Shown piece after piece: positions 11,272 through 22,700 of a stretch of DNA of 64,000 nt. The stretch is from Gelatoporia subvermispora B (lineage: Eukaryota > Basidiomycota > Agaricomycetes > Polyporales > Gelatoporiaceae). Within the stretch, counting starts at the first letter, position 1. Every line of letters starts with the position of its first letter. The position numbers and the translations under genes were made by a program. The stretch lies in contig KB445812.1 in NCBI GenBank assembly GCA_000320605.2, positions 124,001 to 188,000 on the forward strand, given 5' to 3'. Under the pieces are notes generated by a model, which saw only the letters and a list, made by a program, of their open reading frames with translations, did no database searches and was not told the DNA's origin.

Positions 11272-13982
11272 ATGCGCTTTTCTCCGACGCTCAGGGCGTC
11301 TCTGACGCTATCATCCCTCGTTGCTTTCGCCGATGCTTACTGGATCTTCGGTGGCACCCAGCCACTGGTCACTACCAGACTCGACCCCGTCGTCGACTCT
11401 GGAACGGTGAGTACCAGCGTATTTCGGCGCATATAGTCGCTGAATAACCACCATATAGCTTGGGGGCCACGTCCATGTTGTCGCCGGCGGCAGCAACTTC
11501 GGTCCTACTTACGATTATGACACGCAGATTCAGAGCAAGTGTTCCACGATCACCGTCCAGAAGGATCTGAGCAACTATTGGGCTGTAAGTCTTCAATCTC
11601 CTCGAGCTATGCTCGGTTGCTAATTTAGCGCCCGTTATAGCCGCAGCTCTACTACCATGATCAGAGCACGGGAGAACTGACCGCCATGCCGTCGTCGTTC
11701 AACATTTACTATCTGCCTCGTGCGGGTCCTGCCAACGAGTCTATTATGGCCTTCCCCGCGGGGTTGCGTATGATCGCCGGAGACACCAACGAGCATATGA
11801 ACACGTACAACGCGTCGAGCTTTGCCGACCAGGCCATCAGCTACATGTGCCTGGATTACAACAACGACCACACCGGCGATCCGGACTGGGCTGAGCGCCC
11901 CGACTTCTTCGACCACACCTGCCCCGATGGCCTGCGCGCGCAGATCTTCTTCCCGTCGTGCTGGGACGGCGTAAACCTCGACAGTTCGGACCACAAGTCG
12001 CACATGGCGTACCCGATCCAGAACTACAACTCCGGTGACTGCCCCGACTCGCATCCCGTACACCTGGTATCGCTCTTCTACGAGATGTTCGTCTCCGTCG
12101 ACCAGTTCCCGTACAACGGCAACGGCACGTGGGTCTACGCGAACGGCGACACGACTGGCCGTGGCCTGCACGGCGACTTCGTCAACGGCTGGGCTGATAT
12201 CGATCTACTCCAGAACGCCATTGACAACTGCGGCGACGCGAACGGCCAGGTCTCCGCGTGCCCCCCGCTCCAGGCCGAAGTTGATCAGAACGCCGCAAGT
12301 GCGTGCGAGTATACCGGCCTGATCGTCGATGAAGAGGTTGGACTGAACGGGCCCATCACGACGCTCCCCGGCTGCAACCCGCTCTGGGACGGTACTGGAA
12401 CGAAGCCGGCGTGCCCGGACGACGCCAGCCCCGGTCTCATCGACGCCGAGACGCCGCTCCCGACGGGCTGGAGCGACATCGGCTGCATCGCGGAGGGCAC
12501 GAACGGCCGTGCGTTCACGGGCGCGTCGACGACGAGCCCGAACATGACACGCGCGACGTGCGCCGAGTTCTGCGACAGCAAGGGTTTCTCGCTCGCGGGC
12601 GCTGAGTTCGGCGACGAGTGCTACTGCGACAACACGTTCCAGAACGGCGCGTCGAACACCACGGTCACCTGGAGCGAGTGCAGCAACAAGTGCGCCGGCA
12701 ACTGTGAGTCTCCTCCCTGTCCCTATACCCATCCCCATCCCACCAGACACTGACGTGCCATCTCCTACAGCTCTGCAGGACTGCGGTGGCCCTCAGCGCC
12801 TGTCGCTCATGTACAATCCCACTCCCGGCAACGCACAGATCGTGTCCCAGACACCCATCGTGCCCTCCGGTGCACCCACCGCTGCCCCCACTGTCGCCTC
12901 CGTCGCTGGCTCTTCTGCGATCTCCTCCGCTGCCCCAGCCACCTCAAGTGCCGCTGTTGCACCTGCGGTTCCCGCGGGCTGGTCGGCCTCCGGCTGCGTC
13001 TCGGACAACGGCGCACGCACCCTGAACGGCTTCAGCTTCACAACCGACACGATGACGCCTGGTACCTGCGCCTCGACCTGCGCGTCCAAGGGCTTCTCCA
13101 TGGCCGGCATCGAGTACGGCCAGGAGTGTTACTGTAAGGCTCCCACTCTCTCCCTCTGTCCTTTCGTATAACGTACTGACATACTGCATCTGCACAGGCG
13201 GTAACTCGTTTGCGAACGGTGGCGGCTCGACGCTCGCCGCATCCAGCTGCAACATGGCGTGCTCCGGCGACGCGAGCAGCACCTGTGGCGGCTCGTGGGC
13301 GCTCTCGCTCTACTCCGACAGCAGCTCGATTTCTGCCTCCCTCCCGAACTCTGGCTCCTCCAGCCCCTCCTCCGCTGCGGTCTCATCAGCCCTCCCGTCA
13401 TCCGCGCCCGCGCCGTCCTCGGTCGCTGTATCCTCTGCCCCCGCCGTATCCGCCTCAGCGTCGCCCACTAGCGCGCTCCTGATCGCGGTCCCCAGCGCCG
13501 CCTCCGCCTCTGCCGCGGCGCCGAGCATGCCCGCATCCGCACCCAGCATGCCCGCGTCGGCCCCCAGCAGCGCGTCGACCCCCGTGCCGAGCGGCTCCGC
13601 GAACTCGACGGTTAACCTCCCCGCGGGCTGGAGCGCGGCGGGCTGCGTCTCGGACACGCTCCAGCGCACGCTGAACCGTGACGCCTACACGGGCACGACG
13701 ATGACCGTCGCGAGCTGTGTCGCGCACTGCGACTCGCTCGGGTGGTCCATGGCCGGGCTCGAGTACTCCCGCGAGTGCTACTGTGGCGACTCGTTCGTCA
13801 ACGGCGGCGGCAACCCGCTCCCTGACTCGTCGTGCGACATGGTCTGCCCGACCGACGGCAACTCCTGCGGTGGTCCGCTCGCGCTCAACGTGTACACGAA
13901 GGCGAGTGCGAGCACCGCCGCGCGGCGCAACCTCAAGGCGCGTCACTTCGGCCGCCGCCACGGCTCCGGCAACTTCTTCTGA
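11272..13982 (+). CDS. secreted DUF1996 protein with three WSC domains
   Basis: Predicted secreted or wall-associated carbohydrate-binding protein. Exons 11272-11406, 11459-11584, 11641-12703, 12771-13133 and 13198-13982 give 823 aa. Residues 1-22 form a signal peptide (MRFSPTLRAS...), cleaved before YWIFGG. The DUF1996 domain follows to about residue 330 (GGHVHVVAGGSNFG, NYWAPQLYYHD, HLVSLFYEM). Three cysteine-rich WSC domains start near residues 358, 509 and 704. Each opens with GWSxxGC and carries AGxEYxxECYC and a late CGG. Ser/Ala/Pro-rich linkers, probably O-mannosylated, separate them. There is no transmembrane or GPI tail; the end is basic (RRHGSGNFF). WSC modules bind beta-glucan or related wall polymers. 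DUF1996 has no settled activity, so substrate and role are inferred. Confidence 0.93.
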
Positions 13983-14551
13983 GCGCGCTCCCCCTCCGCG
14001 CTCGCTCGCTCCGGCTGGCCCTGGATCCGTCTGCACGCCGTGAGCGAGCCTCGCGGCGTGCGTCTCTCTTCTCTCCGCTTGATGTTTATCCGTCATTATC
14101 GCTCTGAGTCTGCTTTAACCTCTCCCCTTTTATCGTCCTGTCTCGAATTGCGTCTGGTTCCGTCCGTTGGTTACGCGTCTCTGGCTCCGGCATGGCCCGC
14201 ACGAGCCCTCTTCACTACCCCCCTGCGCCCCAAGTCGGGTTGCCGGTGTGGGGACCGGTCGGTGGTCGAGGGATCACGTCGATGATGATTTACTGGCTAA
14301 ACGACACCGTATTCGTTCCTCTCGACCGCTGCTTTCACATTGCTACCGTTTGCAAGCATGGGCTCGTCGTTCTGCACCGCATTAGTTCTCGAAGAGCTAG
14401 ATTCACTGTAGTATCGTTGCAATCACAGTTGGTTTATACGCATTTTGCGCATTCGGGGGTGATTTTAGTGCCGAATTGACAGGCGACGGAGGTGAGGCAA
14501 CGTATAGTGATCAAGAGAGCATCTTCGAATTGAGGGATGGCACGCACATCC
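13983..14551. other. intergenic spacer, no gene seen
   Basis: 3' flank of the WSC gene running to the tail of a decayed minus-strand gene. A CT-rich stretch follows the stop. Nothing else is recognised. Confidence 0.5.
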
Positions 14552-15430
14552 CTAGCTATACCGGTAGCTATCGACAGCTTCTAAATGCGAGGGTACGTCC
14601 GAGATCGTCAACGCCGCTGTCGTTGCACTGTTGCCCGCTCCAATCACTTGTTTGTGTCGCAGCCTCGGGAGCGGGGTATCATGACCAGTGCGTGTATGCT
14701 GGGTGATACTCTGGGGAATCGATGAACTACGTGTATGTACGGACACATGTGACGTGAATTGCGACCGGTTTGGGCTTCTAGTCGCTAGATTCTGCTCAAA
14801 GCGTACGATGATGAGGTTGAAAGTACGCCCGTAATCTGTACGAACTTCATCAAATAAGTCACAGATCATTTTGTTGTGGGACTGGTCGACTTCGCAATCG
14901 CCCATTATATAGTCGGTGTTAGTATTTGTGACCGCCGTGGACAAAATGATCATGACTGCAGTGGTATAGAGCAGGCCGAACTCTATGATGATGCGATTGA
15001 CATATATGGATTTGTCATGTCCCTCGATGTACTACTGTATGGTCCTACTCATTCTCCAAATTTGTATCGCCATCAGTGCTAACCTTAACACCTCAGGCGC
15101 AATTAGGATTTAAGGAGACTACGCGGGACGCACAGGTCGCAAGGAGATTCAGTACCACAGTCAGCATGAGGGCGACGCAGAAGATGCCGCTACTTGGTCC
15201 ACAATTTGGGACAGGCCGCGTCAGTAACGAATGACGAGATCCTCAATGTTCTCCCACTCTGACTCCGTTAGGCTAAGTATCGCTTGTCGATAGACTTTAA
15301 TTGTCCGAGGTCCATACTTGAGTATGGGTCAAAGACCCATTGAGGATGCCCACGGCGCCAAGGATAAGTGACACAGTAACTTGTAGCCACTTGACTTTCC
15401 CCCCTCGAGAAGGGTTTTTCACGGGCCGGG
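14552..15430 (-). pseudogene. decayed copy of the seven-helix membrane protein family
   Basis: Pieces align in order with the intact paralog immediately upstream (15769-16967). The segment near 15300-15430 matches the first exon from TM1 end through TM2 (NPSRGGKVKWLQVTV, GAVGILNGSL). The segment near 14900-15050 matches TM6 (LLYTTAV, TNTDYIMGDC), and 14552-14850 matches the last exon (NLIIVRFEQNLA). At least four lesions are visible. The N-terminus is missing and most of exon 3 is deleted. An in-frame TAG stands at 15032-15034 where the paralog has CAG. The exon 4 donor reads GAAGTC instead of GT after the conserved DC. A one-base deletion also lies just before the last helix. These make it a dead duplicate of its neighbour. 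Confidence 0.85.
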
Positions 15431-15768
15431 TCCACAATACTTGGAGTCGTACTGTTTATGGATCTTTTGTACCCAGGTATTCTTGGACGATTAAAAATCC
15501 AAATGATGGCGGAGCGGGATCAATAAGATGCCATGCATTTTTATAATGGATAACGCAAGTAGACAGCTGTCAGAAGGTCATGGGAGGCCCATGGTGGGAA
15601 GGGCATGTCAAATGGGTCATAAAAAATACAGATACTATTGATACGTGAGTACATGCAAAAATCTTGGGACTGGTCATCATACTCTAATATTGTATCTTGT
15701 ACATAGGGCCGGCACTTCCTGCGAAAAATGTGCAGAGCACGCAAATAATCGTATGGGTGTACTGATAC
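15431..15768. other. spacer between dead and living seven-helix copies
   Basis: The family's N-terminal exon would be expected here for the decayed copy, but no match was found. No other gene is seen. Confidence 0.45.
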
Positions 15769-16967
15769 TTATACATTAGCAACGTTCAAGGACGGGGGCT
15801 TCTTCGAAATCATCAATGTCGCTGTGGATGCACCCTCGGCCGGACTGCGTTGTAAGTCCAGAATCGGGATATCTTGGGCGGTTTCTACTTGCTGCCTGAC
15901 CGTCCTACCGCTTGACGGATCGCTAACATGTTCTGCCACATGCCAAGACAGATGGTGTGATTCGATCACGCTTCTGCTAGCGAGGTTCTGATCAAATCGC
16001 ACTATCATCAGGTTGAATGCTATTCCCGTAATTTGTACAAGCTATTTGAGCAACAGTAAGCGGCATTGAATCCAAGAGGATGAAAGGAGCTCACGCAATC
16101 GCCCACTATGTAGTCGGCATTGTTGTTTGTGACCGCCGTGAGCAAGGTGATCAAGGCAGCGGTGGTATAGAGTAGGCCGGATTCGATAACGATGCGGATA
16201 ATATATATCAGCTTATCATGTCTTCCGACATACTGCCGTATGTTTTTGTTCATTCTCCATATTCGTAACACAATGGACGCTGGTGCATGTGCATTAGGTA
16301 TAGTCTGAAGTCAAGGTATTGATACAGAACGCACATGTTGCGATGAAATTGAGCACCACGGTTAACGTGAGGGCGACTCCATAGTATACCGTCAATGACG
16401 GGTCGTTAACGCCGCTCGCAGACTTGATAGCTATTGATTTGGCCACAATAAAGACGCTGATGGAGACACCCGCTATCCAGATGCACGCAGGAGCAACAAC
16501 GACTTTCCAGCTGCGTTCGTATACCATCCAGCACCGGTACGTCTACAGTTAGTCAGTTGCAATATTAGACTGAGTGATATTGCCTGGTTCACCAACATGG
16601 CATCGCCGACGATGGGCGGTATTACTTGATCCACGATCTAGGTCAAGCGGTCAGTGTCAAGCTGCGACACCAGAATTAGCGTACTCACTCTGACGCCATT
16701 AGGCCAAGTGTCTTTTGTGAATAAGCTCTGGTTCCCGGACGTCCACACCTGAGCATTTGTCACAGCACCCAGTGACCCATCCAGGATGCCTACGGTGCCG
16801 AGTACGACTGACACCGCAACTAGAAGCCAATTGATGTTCCTCCCCCGAGACGGATACCTGACGAATTGGGTCCATAGTACTAGAGCAAATGTGACTAGAT
16901 GGATACCAAGGAAGATACTGGTGAGGAATAGTGAGAGAACCTGCGCCTCCCCTAAGCTGAGGCCCAT
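15769..16967 (-). CDS. seven-helix membrane protein, basidiomycete-expanded family (copy 2)
   Basis: Integral membrane protein of unknown function. Exons 16967-16689, 16637-16593, 16542-16335, 16279-16095 and 16041-15769 (279, 45, 208, 185 and 273 nt) give 329 aa. Hydrophobic segments lie near residues 8-33, 45-70, 94-113, 121-145, 157-180, 200-228 and 239-257. Family signatures are GDAML followed by TYRCWMVYERSW at the start of exon 3, LRIWRMN after TM5, VGDC at the end of exon 4, and QITGIAFNLMIVRFDQNLASR in the last helix. A hydrophilic cytosolic-type tail closes the protein. The layout recalls DUF6534-like fungal proteins, but the match is not certain. The start is the ATG before GLSLGEAQ; upstream in-frame codons are non-ATG. 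Its dead copy lies just downstream. Confidence 0.88.
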
Positions 16968-18679
16968 TGGAGACGGGCGGGGCTGAAGGAGCAAGACGAT
17001 GTGGATGGGGTGGACAGCGTGGATAGATGGAAGAGCAGATCCACGTTGCGCAGATTTAAATACAGAACAGAGATACCATGAATAGTTTGATGCGTGTGAG
17101 ACCGTAACTACATGTACCTGGCTCGATTCAAGTTCATCAGACTGAAGTAGATCGGGTCAAGGATAACAAGAAAATATGAACTAGGTTCATTACAACGGCG
17201 CGTTCGCCGGTGCCCAATATCTAAAGGTTTCGCGTTGACGCGATTGAAAGAAGGCCCATTTGCTGATGCGGATTCGGTTTGTTTAGCTGGAGGCGGTAGC
17301 TAAATTGTATGTACTAACGGAGCGGAATGAACGCACCGGAAGCGTGAAACATTCAAGACCTACTCAGACAGCATCATCACTCAACCAGATCAAGCAGATC
17401 CTGTGCAAACTTCCCTGCGGGCGCAATCTCAACCCATGATGATGGAGGTGGTCAAGCACCAATGCCGTGACATAAGGCTGTCATCGCGGAGACGATGCGG
17501 CTGTCACCTACTCCTACCAAGCGCTGTCCTTTGAACCTTATATGCTGGGGAGACCGAAAGTCGCCGGAAGCCGATCTCTTGTTCTGGGAGACCGCAGAGA
17601 CGCAAGTGGAGGTCGCCGCATATATTAATGTGAAATAATAGTCAGGCCAGAACACCATAGAATCGGCCAGTCCTCAGACGAAGCGTGGAAATATCGTACG
17701 CCCGACGATCCTCCGTTTCTGAAACATCTTCGTAATGGGGGGTTCTATAATTAGTATAACGTCTGGCAGGAGAATGGATGGCAGTGAGTTTTTGGCAGCG
17801 AGTCTCTTCGGTATTCAGAAATTTGCGGTACGGCATGAACCGGCACGGAAGACGTCCGACGATAGTTGAGTAAATCTTCAAGAAGCCAGGTACAATTTCC
17901 ATGCGGAGCCTTTGACCATTCAAATCACCAGTTGGTTCAGAACGCAAGATACGCAGGAAACAGAGGACATGGGGAGAGCACAAATGGTGTTCCGGGCAGG
18001 AGTAAGTAGTGGCCCCCGAGCCGACTTGGCTAGCTAGGCGAAGCAACCGTTAGGAATCGAGAGATTCTCACGTGACTAGTGAATAAATATTTGTTCGCGG
18101 TGGCTGAGTGACAAAGCCAGGTAACTTTGCGTCGCCTGTAGTATGTCATCTACCATATCTTGCTGAATGATCCTGTTCGAGAGTTATTCAAGGCGCATAT
18201 ATCTGCACATCATTTGTAGACTTTTATGCTCGCTAAATGCTGGTCCATGTCCAATGCAGCAACGAGTAATCCCTAGGCTGAGATACATCTGTGGACCATG
18301 ATCGAGGGAATATTTAGCATCACAAAGTTCAAACCCTGCAATACAATGGGTATTTAATATGCATACGTGTTTTGACGCTTATGTAGGACAAATTGGTAAA
18401 GTAACATTAACAACATGTCATGCATACTATAATTGAAAACACGAAGCAGGTAACTGCACGAATATCACATGAGGAGTACGTCGTCAAAGGGACACATCAG
18501 TAGCCATACGCATACCGAGAGAAGGTATATAGGTGGGTCAAGATGGGAGGCTCATAACGTGACTATCGATACAAAAAGGAGAAAGTCAAATCAGCAATAT
18601 GCACTCCGCTGTATCTCAGCTACGAACGAATTAGCCCTAATATCATGATAAGACGAGTTCAAGCATAAATATGACACGG
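16968..18679. other. long intergenic region, nothing recognised
   Basis: About 1.7 kb, AT-richer than the surrounding genes. An open minus-strand frame near 17642-18046 was inspected and has neither a domain nor family-like splice sites. The region presumably contains the promoter of the seven-helix gene. Confidence 0.5.
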
Positions 18680-19700
18680 TCAGTATGCTTGAGAGAAGAA
18701 CAAAAATAGAAGAGCAAGAACACTCAGGCCGGGAACTTGAAGGCGTACATCCGCACTGCTGATCAACGGAACAGCCAGGCCAATGGTATCGTTCAAGCAA
18801 TTCAAGAGCGTATTGTCGACCCAAGACGGAAGTGGAACTGTGCCGTTAGCTCCCGTCAGTGCATCGGTGTTATTGTACCCGTCCAGGGTGAGCGTCACGC
18901 TGCTTGCACGGTAGTATTGCACCGCCTGTTCGGGGCGCGGTTGCGAGGTGTTCGCACCGTTGTACGGGAACGGCAGACCAGAGGACGAGGATCCAACCGT
19001 GCAGTTCGAGTCGATAGAGTTGATGAGCGAGGTAACGGTGCTATTATCCGAGAGGACATGGAATGTGCTATTTGTGGTGTTGGAGGTGAATGTTGCTTGA
19101 GCCATGGGCCCTCCGGGCCGGCTGCTGTTGCCTGGTAGACCGTACTGCACCATCGATTACTATGAATCACCTTTAAGGTCAATCCAAATAGATAGCATAC
19201 CTCCGTATCGTACAAGTACGACGCCCCGTAACCGAGACCGGTTCCCCAGACTACAGGCCAGAAGAAGAACGGGAAACCTCTGCCGTTGACCCCGAGGCTG
19301 TTTGAGCCAGGATATCCGCTTCCGTACACCCTGCAAGTGAACAGCTCAGGATGATGACATGGGAGGACAGGGAGTAGGGATACACGCACGCTGATCCGTA
19401 TACCTGGGCACGTGTCGCCCCCCCTGCTGAGCGGCCCGCGAACGGCTGTCCGGCAGGGAGGGTGATTGCCTTTCCACCGCCACCGCCATAGGCAACGGCG
19501 CTGGACCTCCCCCCAGTTGCGCCCGAGACGGGGACCGTACCCTGCTTTCCAGCCGAGCCGCTGCTCGAGCCGCCGCTGCTTCCACTACCGCCTTTCGACG
19601 AGCTTCCTCCTCCACCCCCGCCTTTCCCACCCCCTCCTCCGCCCTTTCTAGGGTACACACCTTTCTTGGGCGATCGCGGTGTCAATCCAGGTATGAACAT
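18680..19700 (-). CDS. glycine-rich, probably GPI-anchored hypothetical protein
   Basis: Recognised as a conserved Agaricomycete family without known function. Exons 19700-19390, 19330-19201 and 19144-18680 give 301 aa. The N-terminal third is a Gly/Ser/Lys low-complexity tract (RKGGGGGGKGGGGGGSSSKGG). The conserved core follows: GRSSAVAYGGGGG, YGSGYPGSN, GFPFFFWPVVWGTGLGYGASY, then YGLPGNSSRPGGPMAQATFTSN and QYYRASSVTLTLDGYNNT. N-glycosylation sequons are abundant and four cysteines lie in the last part. The C-terminus ends in a hydrophobic stretch (LSVLALLFLFFSQAY), as in GPI signals. No signal peptide follows the chosen ATG (MFIPGLTPRSPKKG), which is odd for a surface protein. A TATA-like run at 19749-19755 still supports this start. 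Confidence 0.82.
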
Positions 19701-19748
19701 GGGGAAGAATTTCGTAATTTCGTGTTTGAGTTCTCGAGAAGGTCTATG

Positions 19749-19755
19749 TATATAT
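19749..19755 (-). promoter_or_regulatory. TATA-like element of the glycine-rich gene
   Basis: ATATATA within GCATATATACATAG on the minus strand, about 50 bp upstream of the ATG at 19700. It is followed by a short A/C-rich leader. Confidence 0.35.
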
Positions 19756-20832
19756 GCGCCTCAAGAATGCTGTGTGCGGGGAATGTTTATCCTGGTCGAC
19801 GGAATGATATGGTCGAGAGGAGATGCGGTACAAGGTATGGTGCTTAGTACGCCACTTCCATGGTGTATTAGCAAAGGAATCGAACGTTGTCCTCAGGGCT
19901 GTCAGGCACGAGTGACGGGGGCGCACCAGCCGCAAGTACTAACACGGACGGCACGTGATGTGTCCGTGTCTTATAGACGGCAAAGCCAGACCGCATCATT
20001 TAGTCTAACCTTGCCCGCTACCGTTGCATCACAGAAAAAGGAGCATGCATACGTGCGTTCCTGCTATTGTTCAGCGAATAGAGTGTGCGAGGATGATGTG
20101 AAACTTGGAAGAAGCTACACGTGAACCGATCGGAGACACCATGCTGTGCACTGCACAGCATGGTGACCTTTTCACATATAGGCGCCCTTCATTACGCCGA
20201 AAAACCCATTGGCGAAGTTGTACCGATGAATAACGCCATGCCACCGAACACGTCGACACGGTTCCGCATCTTATAGTACACCATAGACAGGCGCACTTCA
20301 ATGTTGCTCATGCTGAAGCGCGAGAAGTGCCGAGATGCTGGTCAATACTCCGACTCGATGACAGACGCCCGACGTTTAATCACACCGGCTTGAAGTCAAC
20401 GAGTACGAGGACGAGTCTCCATCCGATCGAGAATGCTGATACAAACTGAAGCAATGCTGTACACGTCGAAGTTGCCCGTAGACGACAACTGCCGAACTTG
20501 CGAACCTACCTCCTGAGGGTACGGGAAAGGCTGGAAACTCTTCACACAAGATCCGGACGTCCGTCCTTTCGTTTTACAAACCATGGTGTCCGAGTCCCAC
20601 GGGATGTCCGATCATGAAAGCACAGCTCCTAATTGCGATACCTCAGCAACTCATATAACCGCGACCCAATGAAGCAACTGAACCGTGTCGAACAATGGCT
20701 TGGGCTACAGATGGTTCGCCATAAGTCATATGCATGATATTGCAAGGAAAGCGATAGGAAAGGAAAGGACATGACTACAGGTGAACCATACAGAGCGATC
20801 GCATAGGGCGAGGTATCCCCGACAGAGGCATT
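19756..20832. other. intergenic, glycine-rich gene promoter and RPS6 3' side
   Basis: Apart from the palindrome at 20137-20165 no structured element or gene was recognised. Confidence 0.5.
20137..20165. repeat. 29-bp near-perfect palindrome
   Basis: Two 14-nt arms (CACCATGCTGTGCA and its exact complement) flank a single C. It could form a hairpin in RNA or a symmetrical protein-binding site. It lies in the spacer between the glycine-rich gene (ends at 18680, starts at 19700, minus) and RPS6 (ends at 20833, minus), about 670 bp past the RPS6 stop. Confidence 0.8.
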
Positions 20833-21774
20833 TTACGCAACAACCCTGAATCACGCATGTTAGTACAAAAGATTTCGAGGTCAGGCAGGGACCACGCACT
20901 TCTTGTGGGAGGCCTTGACCGCCGCGACCTTCTCCTTCTTCTCGGCAATGCGCTTCTGAAGGAGAACATCGTACTCCGACTTCTGCTCCTTCTGGCGCTC
21001 GATCCGGCGGCGCTTGAGGGAGTGGAGGTGACGGCGGCGCTGGAGGCGCTGGGGGGTAACCAACCGCTGGATTTTGGGACTTCGCGAACAGATGTAAGGA
21101 TATTGAGTCGGAACGGTAGACTGGGAGACTTACGCCTTGGTGTAAGGCTTCGCATTCTCCTTCTTGGAGCTCTTGACCTCCCGGCGAACAACGTACTTCC
21201 GGACGTCGTCCTCCTTGGAGAGGTTGAAGAACTTGCGGATCTTAGTCGCACGCTTGGGGCCAAGGCGCTTGGGGAGGACGGTGTCGGTCAGGCCGGGGAT
21301 CTCGTTGTCGCCCTGCTTGACGATTACGAGGGAGAGGACGGCAATATCGGGACCGACGATGCAGCCACGGACGGACTTGCGCTTGCGCTCACCGGTGCGG
21401 CGGGCGCGGTAGCACGAGTGGCCGTCGGAGAGGAGGAGGCGGACACGGTGGGGCACGAGGACACCCTGCTTCATCGGGAAACCCTGCTTGTCGTTACCGC
21501 CGGTGATACGGAAGATGTAGCCCTTCCACTCGTCGCCGAGAGAGTCCCCAGGGACTTCTTGCGAGATCTTCTTCTCGTAGAAGACACGGCTGCATAAGTC
21601 GGACTTGGGTCAAGGGATACGCAAGAACCAGAGCGCGGTGGCGTACTATTTCTTCTCATCGTCGTAGTCGATGGTCTTTTGTTCCCCGGTTGCGGGGTCT
21701 AGTAGCATACGCCGTTAGAGGCAGAGGCTAGTCATTCCGTCACGAGCATACTCACTGGCAATGTTGAGCTTCAT
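20833..21774 (-). CDS. RPS6: 40S ribosomal protein S6
   Basis: Component of the small ribosomal subunit and a classic TOR/S6-kinase target in eukaryotes. Exons 21774-21756, 21698-21647, 21589-21134, 21079-20900 and 20845-20833 give 239 aa. The order is family-typical: [95 protein letters not shown], then a basic helical tail. The last exon is only 13 nt and supplies VVA-stop after SHKK. Its intron has a perfect TACTAAC branch site shortly before the CAG acceptor. Without that splice the frame ends as CVVPA, so both ends are possible, but the branch site favours the micro-exon. It shares a 363-bp head-to-head spacer with RPS13. Confidence 0.94.
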
Positions 21775-22137
21775 ACTGGACGATCAAGAAAGCGAAATTT
21801 TTAGCAAGCGAGACAGAGGCTCCGAGGTCAAGGATCACACCTTCAGGCGGGCGTGGTCTCCGTCGGCGGTAACGACGGCGAGGAAACTTGCGCTCGATGT
21901 CGGGATAGCTGCACGCCTAGACAAACAGAGCCAATTGCGAGGTGGCGTGTGGCAACAAGGTTCAAAACTATACAGCTCGTTCAGCCACAATCCGGCGGAC
22001 GTAAGCGCCCATTTTCGACTACCGCGCCCAACGGCACAGACGACGACCAGCCCTCAAGACTCCCCTCCCCGCAAAATCTGTGCGTTGTACAGACCGTTTC
22101 GCATGGTGAAGTGCTGACAGTTCACGACAGAGGCAAA
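21775..22137. promoter_or_regulatory. shared 363-bp bidirectional promoter, RPS6 / RPS13
   Basis: The ATGs of two small-subunit ribosomal protein genes face away from each other across 363 bp. The region must hold both promoters and both leaders. No unmistakable TATA box is seen, and no named motif could be assigned by eye. Co-regulation is inferred from position. Confidence 0.7.
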
Positions 22138-22700
22138 ATGGGTCGCATGCACGCTCCCGGCAAGGGCATTTGTATGTCTCGCCTCCTCAGCCCGATCACG
22201 CAGATATGCTAAAGCCCACAAACAGCGTCCTCTGCCCTCCCCTACCGTCGCGCCCCCCCGTCGTGGCTCAAGACCACCCCTGAGGACGTCGTCGAGCACA
22301 TTGCCAAGCTCGCGCGCAAGGGTCTCACCCCCTCCCAGATCGGTGTTACCCTCCGCGACTCGCACGGTATCCCGCAGGTCCGCTTCGTGACCGGTAACAA
22401 GATCCTCCGTATCCTCAAGTCCAACGGTGCGTACTGCAGAGGGAAAAAAGGAGAGTAGGCAGCTGAATCAGGACGATAGGCCTGGCGCCCCAGATCCCTG
22501 AGGATCTCTGGCACCTCGTCAAGAAGGCGGTTGCCGTCCGCAAGCACCTCGAGACCAACCGCAAGGACAAGGACTCGAAGTTCCGCCTCATTCTCATTGA
22601 GTCGCGTATCCACCGTCTCGCGCGGTACTACAAGACCAAGCAGCAGATCCCCCCGACGTTCAAGTACGACTCGGCGACTGCATCCACCCTCGTCGCATGA
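22138..22700 (+). CDS. RPS13: 40S ribosomal protein S13
   Basis: Small-subunit protein uS15. Exons 22138-22171, 22226-22426 and 22480-22700 give 151 aa, exactly the eukaryotic S13 length. The sequence runs [99 protein letters not shown] and ends STLVA, all diagnostic. The first intron splits a Ser codon after GKGI, as in many fungal S13 genes. It is head-to-head with RPS6, consistent with coordinated expression of 40S proteins. Confidence 0.97.

Noticed and set aside
13455..14096. 213-codon minus-strand frame rich in Arg/Ala
   Set aside because: Shadow of the third WSC domain exon.
17642..18046. 134-codon minus-strand frame
   Set aside because: No domain, no paralog and no splice sites joining it to neighbouring frames.
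20857..21597. 246-codon plus-strand open frame
   Set aside because: Antisense to RPS6 exons and introns; Leu/Ala/Asp-rich shadow text without family resemblance.
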